Positions 24,700-34,266 are shown, numbered from the stretch's first letter. The stretch: DNA of 64,000 bases from Chryseobacterium camelliae (GCF_002770595.1 NZ_CP022986.1:806001-870000), one strand, 5' to 3'. Translations and numbers: made by a program. The notes: generated by a model not told the origin, from the letters alone.

Positions 24700-25173
24700 A
24701 TGAAAAAACACCTTTGTATTGTTGCCTTATTTTTCACGTTCCTGATTCAGGCCCAGGAAAATATCATTCTCAAAAAGAATGAAATAACCATTCCGCTGGG
24801 AAAGAAGATCATCCTCATCCCTGAGTTGGAAGAACACAAAGTCATTGCTTTCAAAAGGATTTCTGAAGATGACATCACAGAAAAAAAAGATATTTTCCTG
24901 ATCCTGAAAAACTTCAAAAAGAGCAGCCTTAATGATAACACGATTGAATTTGAATTTTCCGAATCGGAAATGATGAAGTCTCCCATTATCACATTGGTTA
25001 CAGTACAGAAAACCGGTAAAAAGATGGGTTTTAAGGCTAAAATCAGGTTGAAAGGGTCTCCGCTATATCAGCCGACCTCCATTGTACCGGCACACAGCAA
25101 TATGGTTTCCGTAGAACAGTGGAATGATCCTGTCGATTCTATTTTCCTGTACGATTTTAAACTGGAAGATTAG
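24700..25173 (+). CDS. Secreted protein of unknown function
   Basis: The 157-residue protein has a signal peptide (MKKHLCIVALFFTFLIQAQE) and then a small, lysine-rich, probably beta-rich domain with no recognised motif. No cysteines remain after the signal, and no sorting domain is visible. It is divergent from priA and its stop codon overlaps that of the convergent transporter gene by 4 bp (TTAG). No family could be assigned. Confidence 0.7.
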   Translation: MKKHLCIVALFFTFLIQAQENIILKKNEITIPLGKKIILIPELEEHKVIAFKRISEDDITEKKDIFLILKNFKKSSLNDNTIEFEFSESEMMKSPIITLVTVQKTGKKMGFKAKIRLKGSPLYQPTSIVPAHSNMVSVEQWNDPVDSIFLYDFKLED

Positions 25174-26078
25174 AATAACAGTACCGTTATCTGGTACCAG
25201 AGCGCAGAAGTTATGAATCCGACGATGATGCTGAATCCGATAATCAGGTTGGTAAGTTTCGTATTGAGCCTGAACTGTTCTGCAATAATGCTGGAAGTAA
25301 CTACTGTAGGCATCGCAGCTTCGAAGACCGTAATTTTTGCCACATCCCCTTTAATGCCAATCAGCAGCGCCAGGCCCAGAACGATCGCCGGCGCCAGGAT
25401 AAGTTTGTAGAGCATAGATACGGACATCTGAGGAATGAGCTTTTTCCATCCGTTGAATTTAAGCTGCAACCCGACAGAAAACAAAGCCAGCGGACTTACC
25501 GTGGCGGCAAGCTTGTCGAAAAACGGTTCTGCAGCAGTAAAATCGATATACCTCGACAATACCAATGCTGCCAGGCAGCCTAAAAGCGGCGGGAAGGTCA
25601 GCAGCCTTTTGAGAATAAATGCCGCACTTACTTTTCCTGATTTGCTTCCACCACGCACAGCCGCAATAATTCCCAGCGTGGAAAGGGCAAAAAACATCGT
25701 CTGGTCACAGATGATCGCAATGCTTAGCAGGCTTTCCCCGTAAAAAGCGCTGATCAGAGGAAAGCCGATGAACGAGGTATTGCTGTAGCCGCTCACCAGT
25801 TCCATGGTACTTCTCGACCTTTCCGAATAGCTTTTGCTCCTGCTGTATATTTTCATCACGAAGAAACAGACCACCGCGATGAGAAAAGTGGCGACAATAG
25901 GAAAAAGCATTTCTTTGGTCCACTGCACTTTAGGCAGGTATTTAAAGGAAACCGCAGGAAGCGCAAGGTACAGGATCCAGGTATTGATCCCTTTATGCGC
26001 ATCCGGGTGAATAGACTTTGTTGCCTTAAATACCATACCTGCAAGGATACAGACTGCGATCAGAACAAAATTAACCAT
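25170..26078 (-). CDS. AEC family transporter
   Basis: This 302-residue integral membrane protein has about ten transmembrane helices and belongs to the auxin efflux carrier (AEC) family, which in bacteria export or exchange small organic acids such as malate or malonate. Family features include the conserved N-terminal helix and the NTSFIGFPLI segment in the first half, and the pseudo-symmetric second half with PTVVTSSIIAEQF. The substrate is not predictable. It is a single gene whose stop overlaps that of the convergent 24700 gene. Confidence 0.9.
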   Translation of the reverse strand: MVNFVLIAVCILAGMVFKATKSIHPDAHKGINTWILYLALPAVSFKYLPKVQWTKEMLFPIVATFLIAVVCFFVMKIYSRSKSYSERSRSTMELVSGYSNTSFIGFPLISAFYGESLLSIAIICDQTMFFALSTLGIIAAVRGGSKSGKVSAAFILKRLLTFPPLLGCLAALVLSRYIDFTAAEPFFDKLAATVSPLALFSVGLQLKFNGWKKLIPQMSVSMLYKLILAPAIVLGLALLIGIKGDVAKITVFEAAMPTVVTSSIIAEQFRLNTKLTNLIIGFSIIVGFITSALWYQITVLLF

Positions 26079-26230
26079 AGTTGACGAATAGGGTGCTAAG
26101 GTACAAATGAAAGATCTTTCAAGGGTAAAATATCATTCTTTTTTTGCAGCAACCATCCTGAAAATAAGGCATGATGATCTGCAAACAGGAATTGAAAAAC
26201 CCATCTAAAGATCAATCCATACTTCCGGAT

Positions 26231-28717
26231 TTAATTCATCGTATCCCATAACGTCATCACTCTTATTTGCTCCAAAGGTTTTGACAGGATGATCTTTTTT
26301 GAGGTATTGGGAAGCACATCAAAAAAATTATCGCTGAAATGGGTATTTCCGATCAGGTAAACATCTTTAGCCAGAACATCAGTAGAAACCTCTATTTCTG
26401 TCGGGGATATTTTCTTTACGCGGACGTTGGGTTTAACCAGCTTTAAATCTTTTGGCTTAGAGAAGAAATAGTTGCTTTCCGTAATCATATGATTTTTTGC
26501 ATCCTTTAGCATTATATGCAAAAAAATCTCATTTCTGTCCGCCTCTCCAATGATTTCTTCCAGCGAAAAAGAATCCAATTTCAACACTCCGTTGGGTTCC
26601 AAAGTTTTCGTATCAGCGGTTCCTGCCGAACCTTTTTTCTCCCCATTCAAGGTCAGGATATCAAAATCCAACGATACATTCTCAAACGTTTTCAATTCAT
26701 CATTGATCACATAAAAGTTTAAGACTTCATTTTTTTCTTCCGGTAAAATCACCTGATTTGCAAAGCTTCTTTTCACTTGGTAATTCAGTGCTTTCCAGTT
26801 GCCCAGGTAATCGACGGATGACCAGGAAACTACCGGCCAGCAGTCATTCAGCTGCCAGTATAAAGTCCCCATATTGTACGGCCGCGCCCGGCGGTGGGCT
26901 TCGATGGCGACCTGCATTCCGCGGGCCTGCAAGAGTTGGGAAACATAATTATACTGAGTAAAATCTGCCGGGACTTTGTAATCGCGTGCCATATAGGTAT
27001 TGATGATCTCCCAGCCCCGCGCATGTTTCTCATGGGCTTTGATCACGGCGTTATCCAGACTTAGATCCGGTTTTCCCGAGAACATGGATCTGGTGGTTTC
27101 AATCGTTGGCATTCCCTGGAAACCGTATTCCGACATAAAGCGCCCCACTTTCTCATTGTATATTTCAAAGGGCTGCTCGCCCCACCAAACTCCCCAGTAA
27201 TGGGAATCGCCTTCGGTAAGGCTTTCTTTATGGCCCCAACCGATCGAGGGTGAACTCGGCCAGTACATGGCTTTATCGGAGGCTGCATATTTTTTTACCG
27301 CATTGGGAATGACTTCATGGAATATTTTCCTGTAGTCTTTCCATACCTGCATTGAATCTTCCCCGGAATATTTGAACTGCTTCTGATAGCCCCAGTTGAC
27401 AATGGCTTCATCCACTTCATTGTTTCCGCACCACAGAGCCAGCGAAGGATGATTCTGAAGCCTTCCCACCTGGTCTTGTACTTCTGCTTCCACATTCTTC
27501 TGAAAAAGTTCGTCTGCCGGATAGAAACTTCCTGCAAACATAAAGTCCTGCCACACCAGGATCCCGTTTTCATCACAGGCTTTATAAAATTCATCATCTT
27601 CATAGATCCCGCCGCCCCAGACTCTGACCATATTCATATGGGCTTCCTGACAGTCCCGGATAAGTTTCTGATATTTTTCTTTCGTTATTCTCGGTGAAAA
27701 ACTGTCCGCGGGAATCCAGTTGGTCCCTTTGATGTACATCGGATTTCCATTCACTTTGAAATAAAACGATTTTCCATGCTCATCTTTTTCCTGTACAAGT
27801 TCTACCGTTCTCAAACCAATTTTCTGAAAACGTTCATCTACAGTTGCAGCGCCTTGCTTTAGGGTCACCGACAATTCATACATGTCCGGCTTCCCCCATC
27901 CGTTCGGCTGCCATAGTTTCGGATGATTGATTTTGTATGGCAATACAACAACATTCAGTCCCTGTTTTAAAGCCACTTTTTGGGATTTATAGTTGACATT
28001 CAGGATATAATCTCCCGCCTTTTCCGCAATAATTTCTGCCCGTATGTTCAGTTCTGCTTTCTGTTTTGTTAATGATTTCTGCTCAATCCTGACCTGCTTC
28101 AGCCTGGCCTGGTTCCAGAAATTCAGGTGTACGTCTTTCCATATTCCTGCTGTTACCAGCCTGGGTCCCCAGTCCCATCCGAACTGGTATTGTGCTTTCC
28201 TTACGAAACTCCTGGGCGATTCCGGCATCATGAAAGGAACCTTTTTGGCCAGTTCTTTCCCCGCCTGTACCGCAGACCTGAATTTTACCTGTACTGTATT
28301 ATCACCTGCTTTGAGGTATGTTTTAACAGGAATTTCCCACGTCCTGAACATATTGTCCGTGGTTGCCACCTGTTTTCCGTTAATATAAATTTCCGAGAAA
28401 GTATCCAGTCCATGGAATACCAAATCAATGTTCCGGTTTTCCAGCTCCTGTGAACTGACCTTAAAAACAGTCCGGTATTCCCAGTCTTCATTTTCAACCC
28501 ACTGGACTTTCTTTTCATTCTCATCTTTAAAAGGATCGGGAATGATGCGGTTCTGCATGAGGTCCAGATGAACCGTTCCGGGAACCTTTGCCGGAAGCCA
28601 GGTATGGTCCTTGGTGTTTTTAAACTGCCACTGTTCTGAAGACAGGTTCCGCTCGGAAAACTGGGCATCCATAAAAGAATAAATGAAAATAAAGGCAAAA
28701 AGTAATGTTTTGTTCAT
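26231..28717 (-). CDS. Beta-mannosidase, glycoside hydrolase family 2
   Basis: The 828-residue GH2 protein starts with a signal peptide (KTLLFAFIFIYSFMDAQ). The sugar-binding domain (about 20-200) is followed by an immunoglobulin-like domain and the catalytic barrel. The acid/base glutamate lies in WCGNNEVDE and the probable nucleophile in FMSEYGFQGMPTIET, both in the mannosidase form of these motifs. It should remove beta-linked mannose, for example the Man-beta-1,4-GlcNAc of N-glycan cores, in the periplasm. A longer frame upstream begins before the -7 box at 28768-28775, so the ATG at 28717 is used. It is separated from cutC by an 840-bp repeat region. Confidence 0.92.
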   Translation of the reverse strand: MNKTLLFAFIFIYSFMDAQFSERNLSSEQWQFKNTKDHTWLPAKVPGTVHLDLMQNRIIPDPFKDENEKKVQWVENEDWEYRTVFKVSSQELENRNIDLVFHGLDTFSEIYINGKQVATTDNMFRTWEIPVKTYLKAGDNTVQVKFRSAVQAGKELAKKVPFMMPESPRSFVRKAQYQFGWDWGPRLVTAGIWKDVHLNFWNQARLKQVRIEQKSLTKQKAELNIRAEIIAEKAGDYILNVNYKSQKVALKQGLNVVVLPYKINHPKLWQPNGWGKPDMYELSVTLKQGAATVDERFQKIGLRTVELVQEKDEHGKSFYFKVNGNPMYIKGTNWIPADSFSPRITKEKYQKLIRDCQEAHMNMVRVWGGGIYEDDEFYKACDENGILVWQDFMFAGSFYPADELFQKNVEAEVQDQVGRLQNHPSLALWCGNNEVDEAIVNWGYQKQFKYSGEDSMQVWKDYRKIFHEVIPNAVKKYAASDKAMYWPSSPSIGWGHKESLTEGDSHYWGVWWGEQPFEIYNEKVGRFMSEYGFQGMPTIETTRSMFSGKPDLSLDNAVIKAHEKHARGWEIINTYMARDYKVPADFTQYNYVSQLLQARGMQVAIEAHRRARPYNMGTLYWQLNDCWPVVSWSSVDYLGNWKALNYQVKRSFANQVILPEEKNEVLNFYVINDELKTFENVSLDFDILTLNGEKKGSAGTADTKTLEPNGVLKLDSFSLEEIIGEADRNEIFLHIMLKDAKNHMITESNYFFSKPKDLKLVKPNVRVKKISPTEIEVSTDVLAKDVYLIGNTHFSDNFFDVLPNTSKKIILSKPLEQIRVMTLWDTMN

Positions 28718-28767
28718 GGTACAATTTAAGTAAATCGGATGAAATGGTAAAGGCCATTTGTAGACCT

Positions 28768-28775
28768 CAAAAATA
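28768..28775 (-). promoter_or_regulatory. -7 box of the beta-mannosidase gene
   Basis: TATTTTTG on the minus strand, about 50 bp before the ATG at 28717. No TTG at -33. Confidence 0.45.
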
Positions 28776-28807
28776 CTGATGTTTATGAATTTATTATTAA
28801 CCACAAA

Positions 28808-29330
28808 AGTCACAAAAGTTTTTTTGACACTTTAGAATTTATGAAGAGAAGAGCTCTGAAAAAAGAAGAATACATAAGTTTAAAAAATCTACGATTTTTT
28901 TAATGCATGAAAATCTTTGTGATCTGTTAGATCCGCGAGAGTTAAAAATTGAGCATAGCGTTGGATAATCAATAGCTTCAGTTTGTGAAATATCCATAAC
29001 AGTGACAAAAGTTTTTTCACACATAAGAATAATGAAGAAAAAAGCTTTGAAAAAAGATGAACACATAAGGTTAAAAATCCACGATTTTTATATGCGTGAA
29101 AATCTACGTAAACCGTGAGATCTGTCAGAGTTTAAAATTAGGCACAGCTTTGAATGATCAGTAGATTCAGCTTGTGAAATAACCATAACAGTGACAAAAG
29201 TTTTTTCACACATAAGAATAATGAAGAAAAAAGCTTTGAAAAAAGATGAACACATAAGCTTAAAATCTACGATTTTTTTAATGCATGAAAATCTTTGTGA
29301 TCTGTTAGATCCGCGAGAGTTAAAAATTAA
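28808..29330. repeat. Tandem array of repeat family 2 (about 190-bp unit)
   Basis: Three units start at about 28808, 29002 and 29191 (offsets 193 and 189 bp) with GTCACAAAAG or GTGACAAAAG. Each continues with AATGAAGA, an A-rich purine stretch, CACATAAG or TACATAAG, a small hairpin (AAAAATC-NAC-GATTTTT), then GCATGAAAATC and CTGTTAGATCCGCGAGAG. The third unit is shortened at its end. Confidence 0.85.
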
Positions 29331-29381
29331 ATACTATCACTATTTTGACCGTCACTTCGAGTAACGCAGCAAAGCGGAGTG

Positions 29382-29428
29382 TATCGAGAAGTTTCTGAAT
29401 ACTAGTTCGCTGTCAACACTTCTCGATA
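29382..29428. repeat. REP-like inverted repeat
   Basis: Perfect 11-bp arms TATCGAGAAGT and ACTTCTCGATA are separated by 25 bp. Similar sequences with GTCACTTCGAGTAACG before them are scattered in many Bacteroidota genomes (from recall). Confidence 0.65.
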
Positions 29429-29559
29429 AGCTTTCCAAAACTTTCCTATTCGAATAAACAGATGATTAATTTTACACAGTAGTAAAGTAACCTTTACCGG
29501 CTGTCTGGACTTTGACTTTCTTTCTAAAGAAGCCTATAATTTAATTTTTGCGTTCAATA

Positions 29560-30222
29560 TTAAGCATTCTTCAACGCAACCACCTCATCAGCATCAGCGA
29601 CAGCTCCGCCGTCCGTAATAGCCGAAGAGTGAAAGTATGTTGCTTTGGTAAACTCCCGGATGCCGGCAATATTGGCAGAGCGCAGTCCGCCGCCGACCAG
29701 GATTTCAATTCTTCCATCAGATAATTCCACCAGCTTTTTTAAATTTTCTTTGCCATCTGACACATTGGGTTTCTGGCCGGAAGTAAGGATCGTTGTAAAA
29801 CCGCATTCGATTACCTGCTCCAGGGAAGTCTCCAAATCTCCGGCGCGGTCAAAGGCACGGTGAAACGTACAGGGATAAGGTTGCGCCAAGGCAATAAGCG
29901 CTTTATTCTGAACGGTATTCACTTCATCATTTCCATCCAGGATTCCGAATACAAAACCATCGACTTTCAAGGTCTTCAGCCGGATCAGATCCGATTTCAT
30001 CTGTTTAAATTCCTCTTCCGAATACATGAAATCCCCGCCACGCGGACGGACCATCACGAAAATAGGGATGTTGATTTTTTCCCTGAGCTGCTTTACGGTT
30101 TCAAAATCAGGGGTGGTTCCGCCTTCGCTCAGCCCGTCACACAATTCGATCCGGTCGGCTCCGTTCTTAAAGGCAATCATTGCAGATTCCGGATTAAAGC
30201 AGGCTATTTCTATTTTTGACAT
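29560..30222 (-). CDS. cutC: CutC family protein
   Basis: The 220-residue TIM-barrel protein of the CutC family is named for copper homeostasis in Escherichia coli, but its enzymatic role is not settled. Family motifs are clear: GADRIELCDGLSEGGTTPDF near the N-terminus, VMVRPRGGDF, TFHRAFDR and ILVGGGL. It lies 50 bp after a glycosylasparaginase gene and two genes after a GH20 hexosaminidase, with no promoter between. This context suggests a part in N-acetylglucosamine-containing glycan breakdown rather than copper handling (inference). The ATG at 30222 is preferred to a TTG three bases upstream. Confidence 0.92.
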   Translation of the reverse strand: MSKIEIACFNPESAMIAFKNGADRIELCDGLSEGGTTPDFETVKQLREKINIPIFVMVRPRGGDFMYSEEEFKQMKSDLIRLKTLKVDGFVFGILDGNDEVNTVQNKALIALAQPYPCTFHRAFDRAGDLETSLEQVIECGFTTILTSGQKPNVSDGKENLKKLVELSDGRIEILVGGGLRSANIAGIREFTKATYFHSSAITDGGAVADADEVVALKNA

Positions 30223-30274
30223 CAATATTCAGTGTTTACTTGAATTAATTTTAACTTCTCAATTAAATTTACTT

Positions 30275-31270
30275 TTATTTCAGGGCAAATTCAGGTTTTT
30301 CAAGGCGGTTGCCTTTCTGATCATAGACGGCAAAGTTGAATCCGTCCTGGATGCAGTAAGAGCCATATTCCCCTTTTTTATTCAGGGCAATAAAGCCGAC
30401 CTGGATGTCTTTCAGGTTTTTGTTTCTTCTTTTGGTAATTGCTACGATTCTTTCTACCGCTTCTTTACAGGCCTGCTGCGGATTCCTGCCCTGCCGCATC
30501 AGTTCGACCACCAGATGGGTCCCTACCGTGCGGATCACTTCTTCGCCATGACCAGTTGCCGTCGCCGCTCCCACTTCATTATCCACAAACAGTCCTGCCC
30601 CGATGATCGGGGAATCCCCCACTCTTCCATGCATTTTAAAGGCCATACCGCTGGTGGTGCACGCCCCGGAAAGGTTCCCCTGGGCATCGAGGGCAATCAT
30701 ACCGATAGTATCGTGATTTTCAATATTGACAATCGGCTGGTACTGGCTGGTTTTCAGCCATTCCTTCCACTCTTGTTCAGATTCAGGCGTCAGGATGTTT
30801 TCTTTTTTAAATCCCTGTGAAAGGGCAAACTGCAAGGCACCGTCTCCTACCAGCATAACGTGCGGGGTCTTTTCCATCACTGCCCTGGCTACGGAAATGG
30901 GATTTTTAATATGCTCCAGGCAGGCCACAGATCCGATATTATAATTCTCATCCATAATGCATGCATCCAGCGTTACCCTTCCGTCCCTGTCCGGGCGCCC
31001 GCCATATCCTACACTTCTTTCAGTAGGATCTAGCTCTACGAGACGCACTCCTTTTTCTACCGCATCAAGAGCCCGTCCACCTTTTCCTAGAACGGTCCAG
31101 GCTTCGGCGTTGGCCTGCAAGCCGAAATTCCAGGTTGACAGGACGATGGGTTTATTAACGGCAGTCAGTTTCTCCTGCACAGGTTCAGTGGCTATCAGGT
31201 CCAGTGGGTTCAGCGCCAGCGCCAGTGATGCTACTGCTGATCTTTTTATAAATTTCCGTCTTGAATTCAT
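30275..31270 (-). CDS. N4-(beta-N-acetylglucosaminyl)-L-asparaginase
   Basis: This glycosylasparaginase (N-terminal nucleophile hydrolase) cleaves the bond between N-acetylglucosamine and asparagine, the final step of N-glycoprotein breakdown. The protein has 331 residues and begins MNSRRKFIKRSAVASLALAL, a twin-arginine (Tat) signal, so it is exported folded. The autoprocessing site is HDTIGM, with Thr188 as the expected new N-terminal nucleophile. The substrate-binding tryptophan lies in STWNFG, and GRVGDSPIIGAG is present. It matches the well-known Elizabethkingia enzyme in layout. It lies 25 bp after the GH20 gene and 52 bp before cutC. Confidence 0.94.
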   Translation of the reverse strand: MNSRRKFIKRSAVASLALALNPLDLIATEPVQEKLTAVNKPIVLSTWNFGLQANAEAWTVLGKGGRALDAVEKGVRLVELDPTERSVGYGGRPDRDGRVTLDACIMDENYNIGSVACLEHIKNPISVARAVMEKTPHVMLVGDGALQFALSQGFKKENILTPESEQEWKEWLKTSQYQPIVNIENHDTIGMIALDAQGNLSGACTTSGMAFKMHGRVGDSPIIGAGLFVDNEVGAATATGHGEEVIRTVGTHLVVELMRQGRNPQQACKEAVERIVAITKRRNKNLKDIQVGFIALNKKGEYGSYCIQDGFNFAVYDQKGNRLEKPEFALK

Positions 31271-31295
31271 TGATGGTTCATTTTTAAATCTAAGT

Positions 31296-33542
31296 TTACA
31301 ATGCTCCTATTTCGTCCACAAAAAGCCATGCTTTGGAGTCGGCACCAGGATTGCCTGCCGGAATGATGCCTGCATTTTCTATCCTGATTTTAAGGTACCT
31401 TCCCATCTGTTGACCGACTTTAAGCTTCATTTTTCCTCCTGCCTTCAGTATGTCGTCTTTATTTGCTTCACCAATGAGCTTAAAATGGCTGTTATCATCA
31501 GAAGCGTAGACCTGAGCAGACTTGGCCAGATGGATCCAGCTTCCTTTATTGTCCAAGGTATTGAAATACACTTCCGTGAAATCCGTATTTTTTCCAAGAT
31601 CGATTGTGGCTACGACATCTTTCCCCTGAAAACCAAGCCAGGTTTTTCCTAATTGCCTTGGATTTCCGATGATGCCATCTACGAGAGTAAATGCTCCCCC
31701 GAAAGCATAATTCTCACTCGGCTGCTGTTCCAGCGTAATGGTTTTGCCGGTTGTTTTGGATACCGTAAACTGCTGTGAGGAAACAGCACTTTTCAGCTGT
31801 CCGTTTTCAAAGTAGGCTGATTGTATGGTAGAGGATGCTGAAACAGGAATGGCTTTCTCATAAGTCATTGACTGTATTGTAGGATTTTTCCCGTTCAGAG
31901 TATAGCGTATGCCGGATGGATTTTGTGAAGTGGAAAGCTCATAGGCTACACCGCCGGCCGCCGGAATGACTTTCCCTGAAATATTGTAAATACTTTTTGC
32001 ATAATTGACATGCATCCTGTCCAGCTTTTCAAACTGATGGATGACCCTGCCTTCAAATTCCTTGTACTTTTCGGGCTGCGAAGTTCCCCACGCCACTTCG
32101 GAAAGAGCCATTATCCTTGGGAAGATCATGTATTGTACCTGCCTGAAATCGGTGATGTATTCGGTCCAGAGGTTGGCCTGGACTCCCATAATGTATCTGG
32201 CCTGCTCAGCATTCAGTTCTTCAGGAATGGGATGGTAAGAATAGACTTTATCCAGTGGCGTATACCCTCCGAATGCATTGGGTTCGGCCTGCGGGTCTCC
32301 CTGATAATGGTCGAAATAGCAGTAAGCTCCGGGGGTCATAACGGCAAAGTGCTTGGTTTTGGCAGCTTCTATTCCGCCATTCACGCCTGTCCAGCTCATT
32401 ACGGCAGCATTGGGTGCAAGGCCGCCTTCCAGGATTTCGTCCCAGCCGATGATTTTCCTGCCTTTGCTGTTGACGTATTTTTCAATTCTCTGGATGAAGT
32501 AGCTTTGAAGGCCGTGCTCATCCTTAAGGTTATACTTTTTTATAAGTTCCTGGCAGTGCGCACATTCTTTCCATCGGGTTTTCGGACATTCATCGCCTCC
32601 GATGTGAATGTAGGCAGAAGGAAATAGTTTGATGACCTCATCCAGCACATTTTCCAGGAAGGTAAAAGTCTCTTCTTTCGGGCAGAACACGTCATCGAAC
32701 ACGCCCCATTTTGTGGCCGGTTCAAAAGGGCCTTTGGTGCACGCGAGTTCCGGATAGGCCGACAACGCTGCCAAAGCATGCCCGGGCATTTCTATTTCGG
32801 GGACCACTGTGATATGGCGGTCGGTGGCATATTGCACCACTTCCCTGACCTGTTCTTGGGTATAGAAATAAGGCCCGTACGGTTTCCCGTCAAACGTATT
32901 GTCCACATACGCACCGATCATGGATTCTTTTCTTTTGGATCCGATTTGGGTGAGCTTGGGGTATTTTTTAATTTCAATCCTCCATCCCTGGTCATCGGTA
33001 AGGTGCCAGTGGAATGTATTGAGCTTGTACATCGCAAGGTAGTCGATGTACTGTTTTACTTCATCAACGGTGAAAAAGTGGCGGCAGACATCGAGGTGCA
33101 TCCCTCTCCAGGCGAGTTTCGGCTGATCCTGGATTTTCATGGCAGGAATGGTTTTGTCGGCTTTATGTTCTTCCAACAGCTGGATCAGGGTCTGCAATGC
33201 CCAAAAATAGCCCTGATCGGTATAAGAAATGATGTGAATACGGTCAGGGGTTATTTCCAGGGTATAGGATTCATTAAGAGCTTCAGCACCTGCGGGCTGT
33301 TTCAGCTTAATATAGGTCAGCTGTGCCTCTGTTTTTCCGGATTCCCCGAAGCTAAGACCTGATTTCTGCTTAAAGTACTCTGTTTCCTTAACAGGAAGTC
33401 CGGGAGCCAGGCTAAGGTTTCCGGGGATTTTAAATGTACCTCCGGTGATCCTGATGGAAACCGGTTTGGGAATCAGCTGGTCTTGGGCGGAGGCATTCAG
33501 GCTTAAAAAGGCCAACGCCATGATGGAAAGGAATTTTTTCAT
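31296..33542 (-). CDS. Beta-N-acetylhexosaminidase, glycoside hydrolase family 20
   Basis: The 748-residue exported enzyme removes terminal N-acetylglucosamine or N-acetylgalactosamine. A signal peptide (SIMALAFLSLNASAQ) is followed by a GH20b domain (about 25-145). The GH20 barrel contains HLTDDQGWRIEIKKYP and the catalytic Asp-Glu pair in HIGGDECPKTRW, and the C-terminal region resembles a chitobiase/F5-8 type C domain (ITLEQQPSENYAFGGAFTLV onward). Its start follows the scoAB terminator by about 34 bp, and it heads the GH20-glycosylasparaginase-cutC run. No consensus -7 box was found in the gap. Confidence 0.94.
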   Translation of the reverse strand: MKKFLSIMALAFLSLNASAQDQLIPKPVSIRITGGTFKIPGNLSLAPGLPVKETEYFKQKSGLSFGESGKTEAQLTYIKLKQPAGAEALNESYTLEITPDRIHIISYTDQGYFWALQTLIQLLEEHKADKTIPAMKIQDQPKLAWRGMHLDVCRHFFTVDEVKQYIDYLAMYKLNTFHWHLTDDQGWRIEIKKYPKLTQIGSKRKESMIGAYVDNTFDGKPYGPYFYTQEQVREVVQYATDRHITVVPEIEMPGHALAALSAYPELACTKGPFEPATKWGVFDDVFCPKEETFTFLENVLDEVIKLFPSAYIHIGGDECPKTRWKECAHCQELIKKYNLKDEHGLQSYFIQRIEKYVNSKGRKIIGWDEILEGGLAPNAAVMSWTGVNGGIEAAKTKHFAVMTPGAYCYFDHYQGDPQAEPNAFGGYTPLDKVYSYHPIPEELNAEQARYIMGVQANLWTEYITDFRQVQYMIFPRIMALSEVAWGTSQPEKYKEFEGRVIHQFEKLDRMHVNYAKSIYNISGKVIPAAGGVAYELSTSQNPSGIRYTLNGKNPTIQSMTYEKAIPVSASSTIQSAYFENGQLKSAVSSQQFTVSKTTGKTITLEQQPSENYAFGGAFTLVDGIIGNPRQLGKTWLGFQGKDVVATIDLGKNTDFTEVYFNTLDNKGSWIHLAKSAQVYASDDNSHFKLIGEANKDDILKAGGKMKLKVGQQMGRYLKIRIENAGIIPAGNPGADSKAWLFVDEIGAL

Positions 33543-33575
33543 TCAGGATGTAAGAGAATCGGTTTAGATAAAGAA

Positions 33576-33604
33576 AGCCGAAACAGCACTGGACTGTTCC
33601 GGCT
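33576..33604 (-). terminator. Rho-independent terminator of scoAB
   Basis: On the minus strand AGCCGGAACAG and CTGTTTCGGCT pair (one mismatch) around a 7-nt loop and are followed by TTTCTTT. Confidence 0.8.
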
Positions 33605-33612
33605 GTATAAGG

Positions 33613-34266
33613 TTAGATCGCCATTTCAGGAATGTCTCCTTCAATAATCAGATCGGCTTCCGTTGCTTTGATGATATCTTCCACAGAAACGCCGGGAGCT
33701 CGTTCCACAAGCTTAAAGCCTGCCGGAGTAATATCCAGTACCGCTAATTCGGTAACCACTCTTTTTACGCAGCTAACCCCGGTTAACGGAAGGGTACATT
33801 TTTTAAGGATCTTGCTTTCGCCGGCCTTATTGACGTGCATCATAGCGACAATAATGTTTTCGGCAGAGGCCACAAGGTCCATGGCGCCGCCCATTCCTTT
33901 CACCATTTTTCCCGGGATCTTCCAGTTGGCAATATCTCCGTTTTCAGAAACTTCCATGGCACCGAGAATGGTAAGGTCTACTTTCTGGCCGCGGATCATC
34001 CCGAAACTGAATGCGGAATCGAAGAACGAACCGCCAGGCAGGATGGTGATGGTCTGTTTTCCTGCGTTGATGATGTCGGCGTCCTCTTCTCCTTCGTACG
34101 GAAACGGCCCCATCCCGAGCACGCCGTTCTCACTCTGGAATTCCACGGAAATATTATCAGGAACGTAATTGGCTACAAGGGTAGGAATCCCGATCCCCAG
34201 GTTCACGTAATAGCCGTCCTTAACTTCTCTGGCAATGCGTTTTGCTATATCTTCTTTACTTAACAT
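33613..34266 (-). CDS. scoB: 3-oxoacid CoA-transferase subunit B
   Basis: This is the beta subunit of succinyl-CoA:3-oxoacid CoA-transferase, which moves CoA from succinyl-CoA to acetoacetate. The protein has 217 residues. The catalytic glutamate is in the SENG motif (EFQSENGVLGMG), and the N-terminal GIGIPTLV segment is typical. It follows scoA after 72 bp and is followed by a terminator. Confidence 0.95.
   Translation of the reverse strand: MLSKEDIAKRIAREVKDGYYVNLGIGIPTLVANYVPDNISVEFQSENGVLGMGPFPYEGEEDADIINAGKQTITILPGGSFFDSAFSFGMIRGQKVDLTILGAMEVSENGDIANWKIPGKMVKGMGGAMDLVASAENIIVAMMHVNKAGESKILKKCTLPLTGVSCVKRVVTELAVLDITPAGFKLVERAPGVSVEDIIKATEADLIIEGDIPEMAI

Larger units (their letters stand above)
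28718..29559. other. Repeat-filled gap between the mannosidase and cutC
   Basis: No credible gene. It holds the mannosidase promoter, a tandem array of repeat family 2 and one REP-like inverted repeat. The rest (29430-29559) shows nothing recognisable. Confidence 0.8.
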
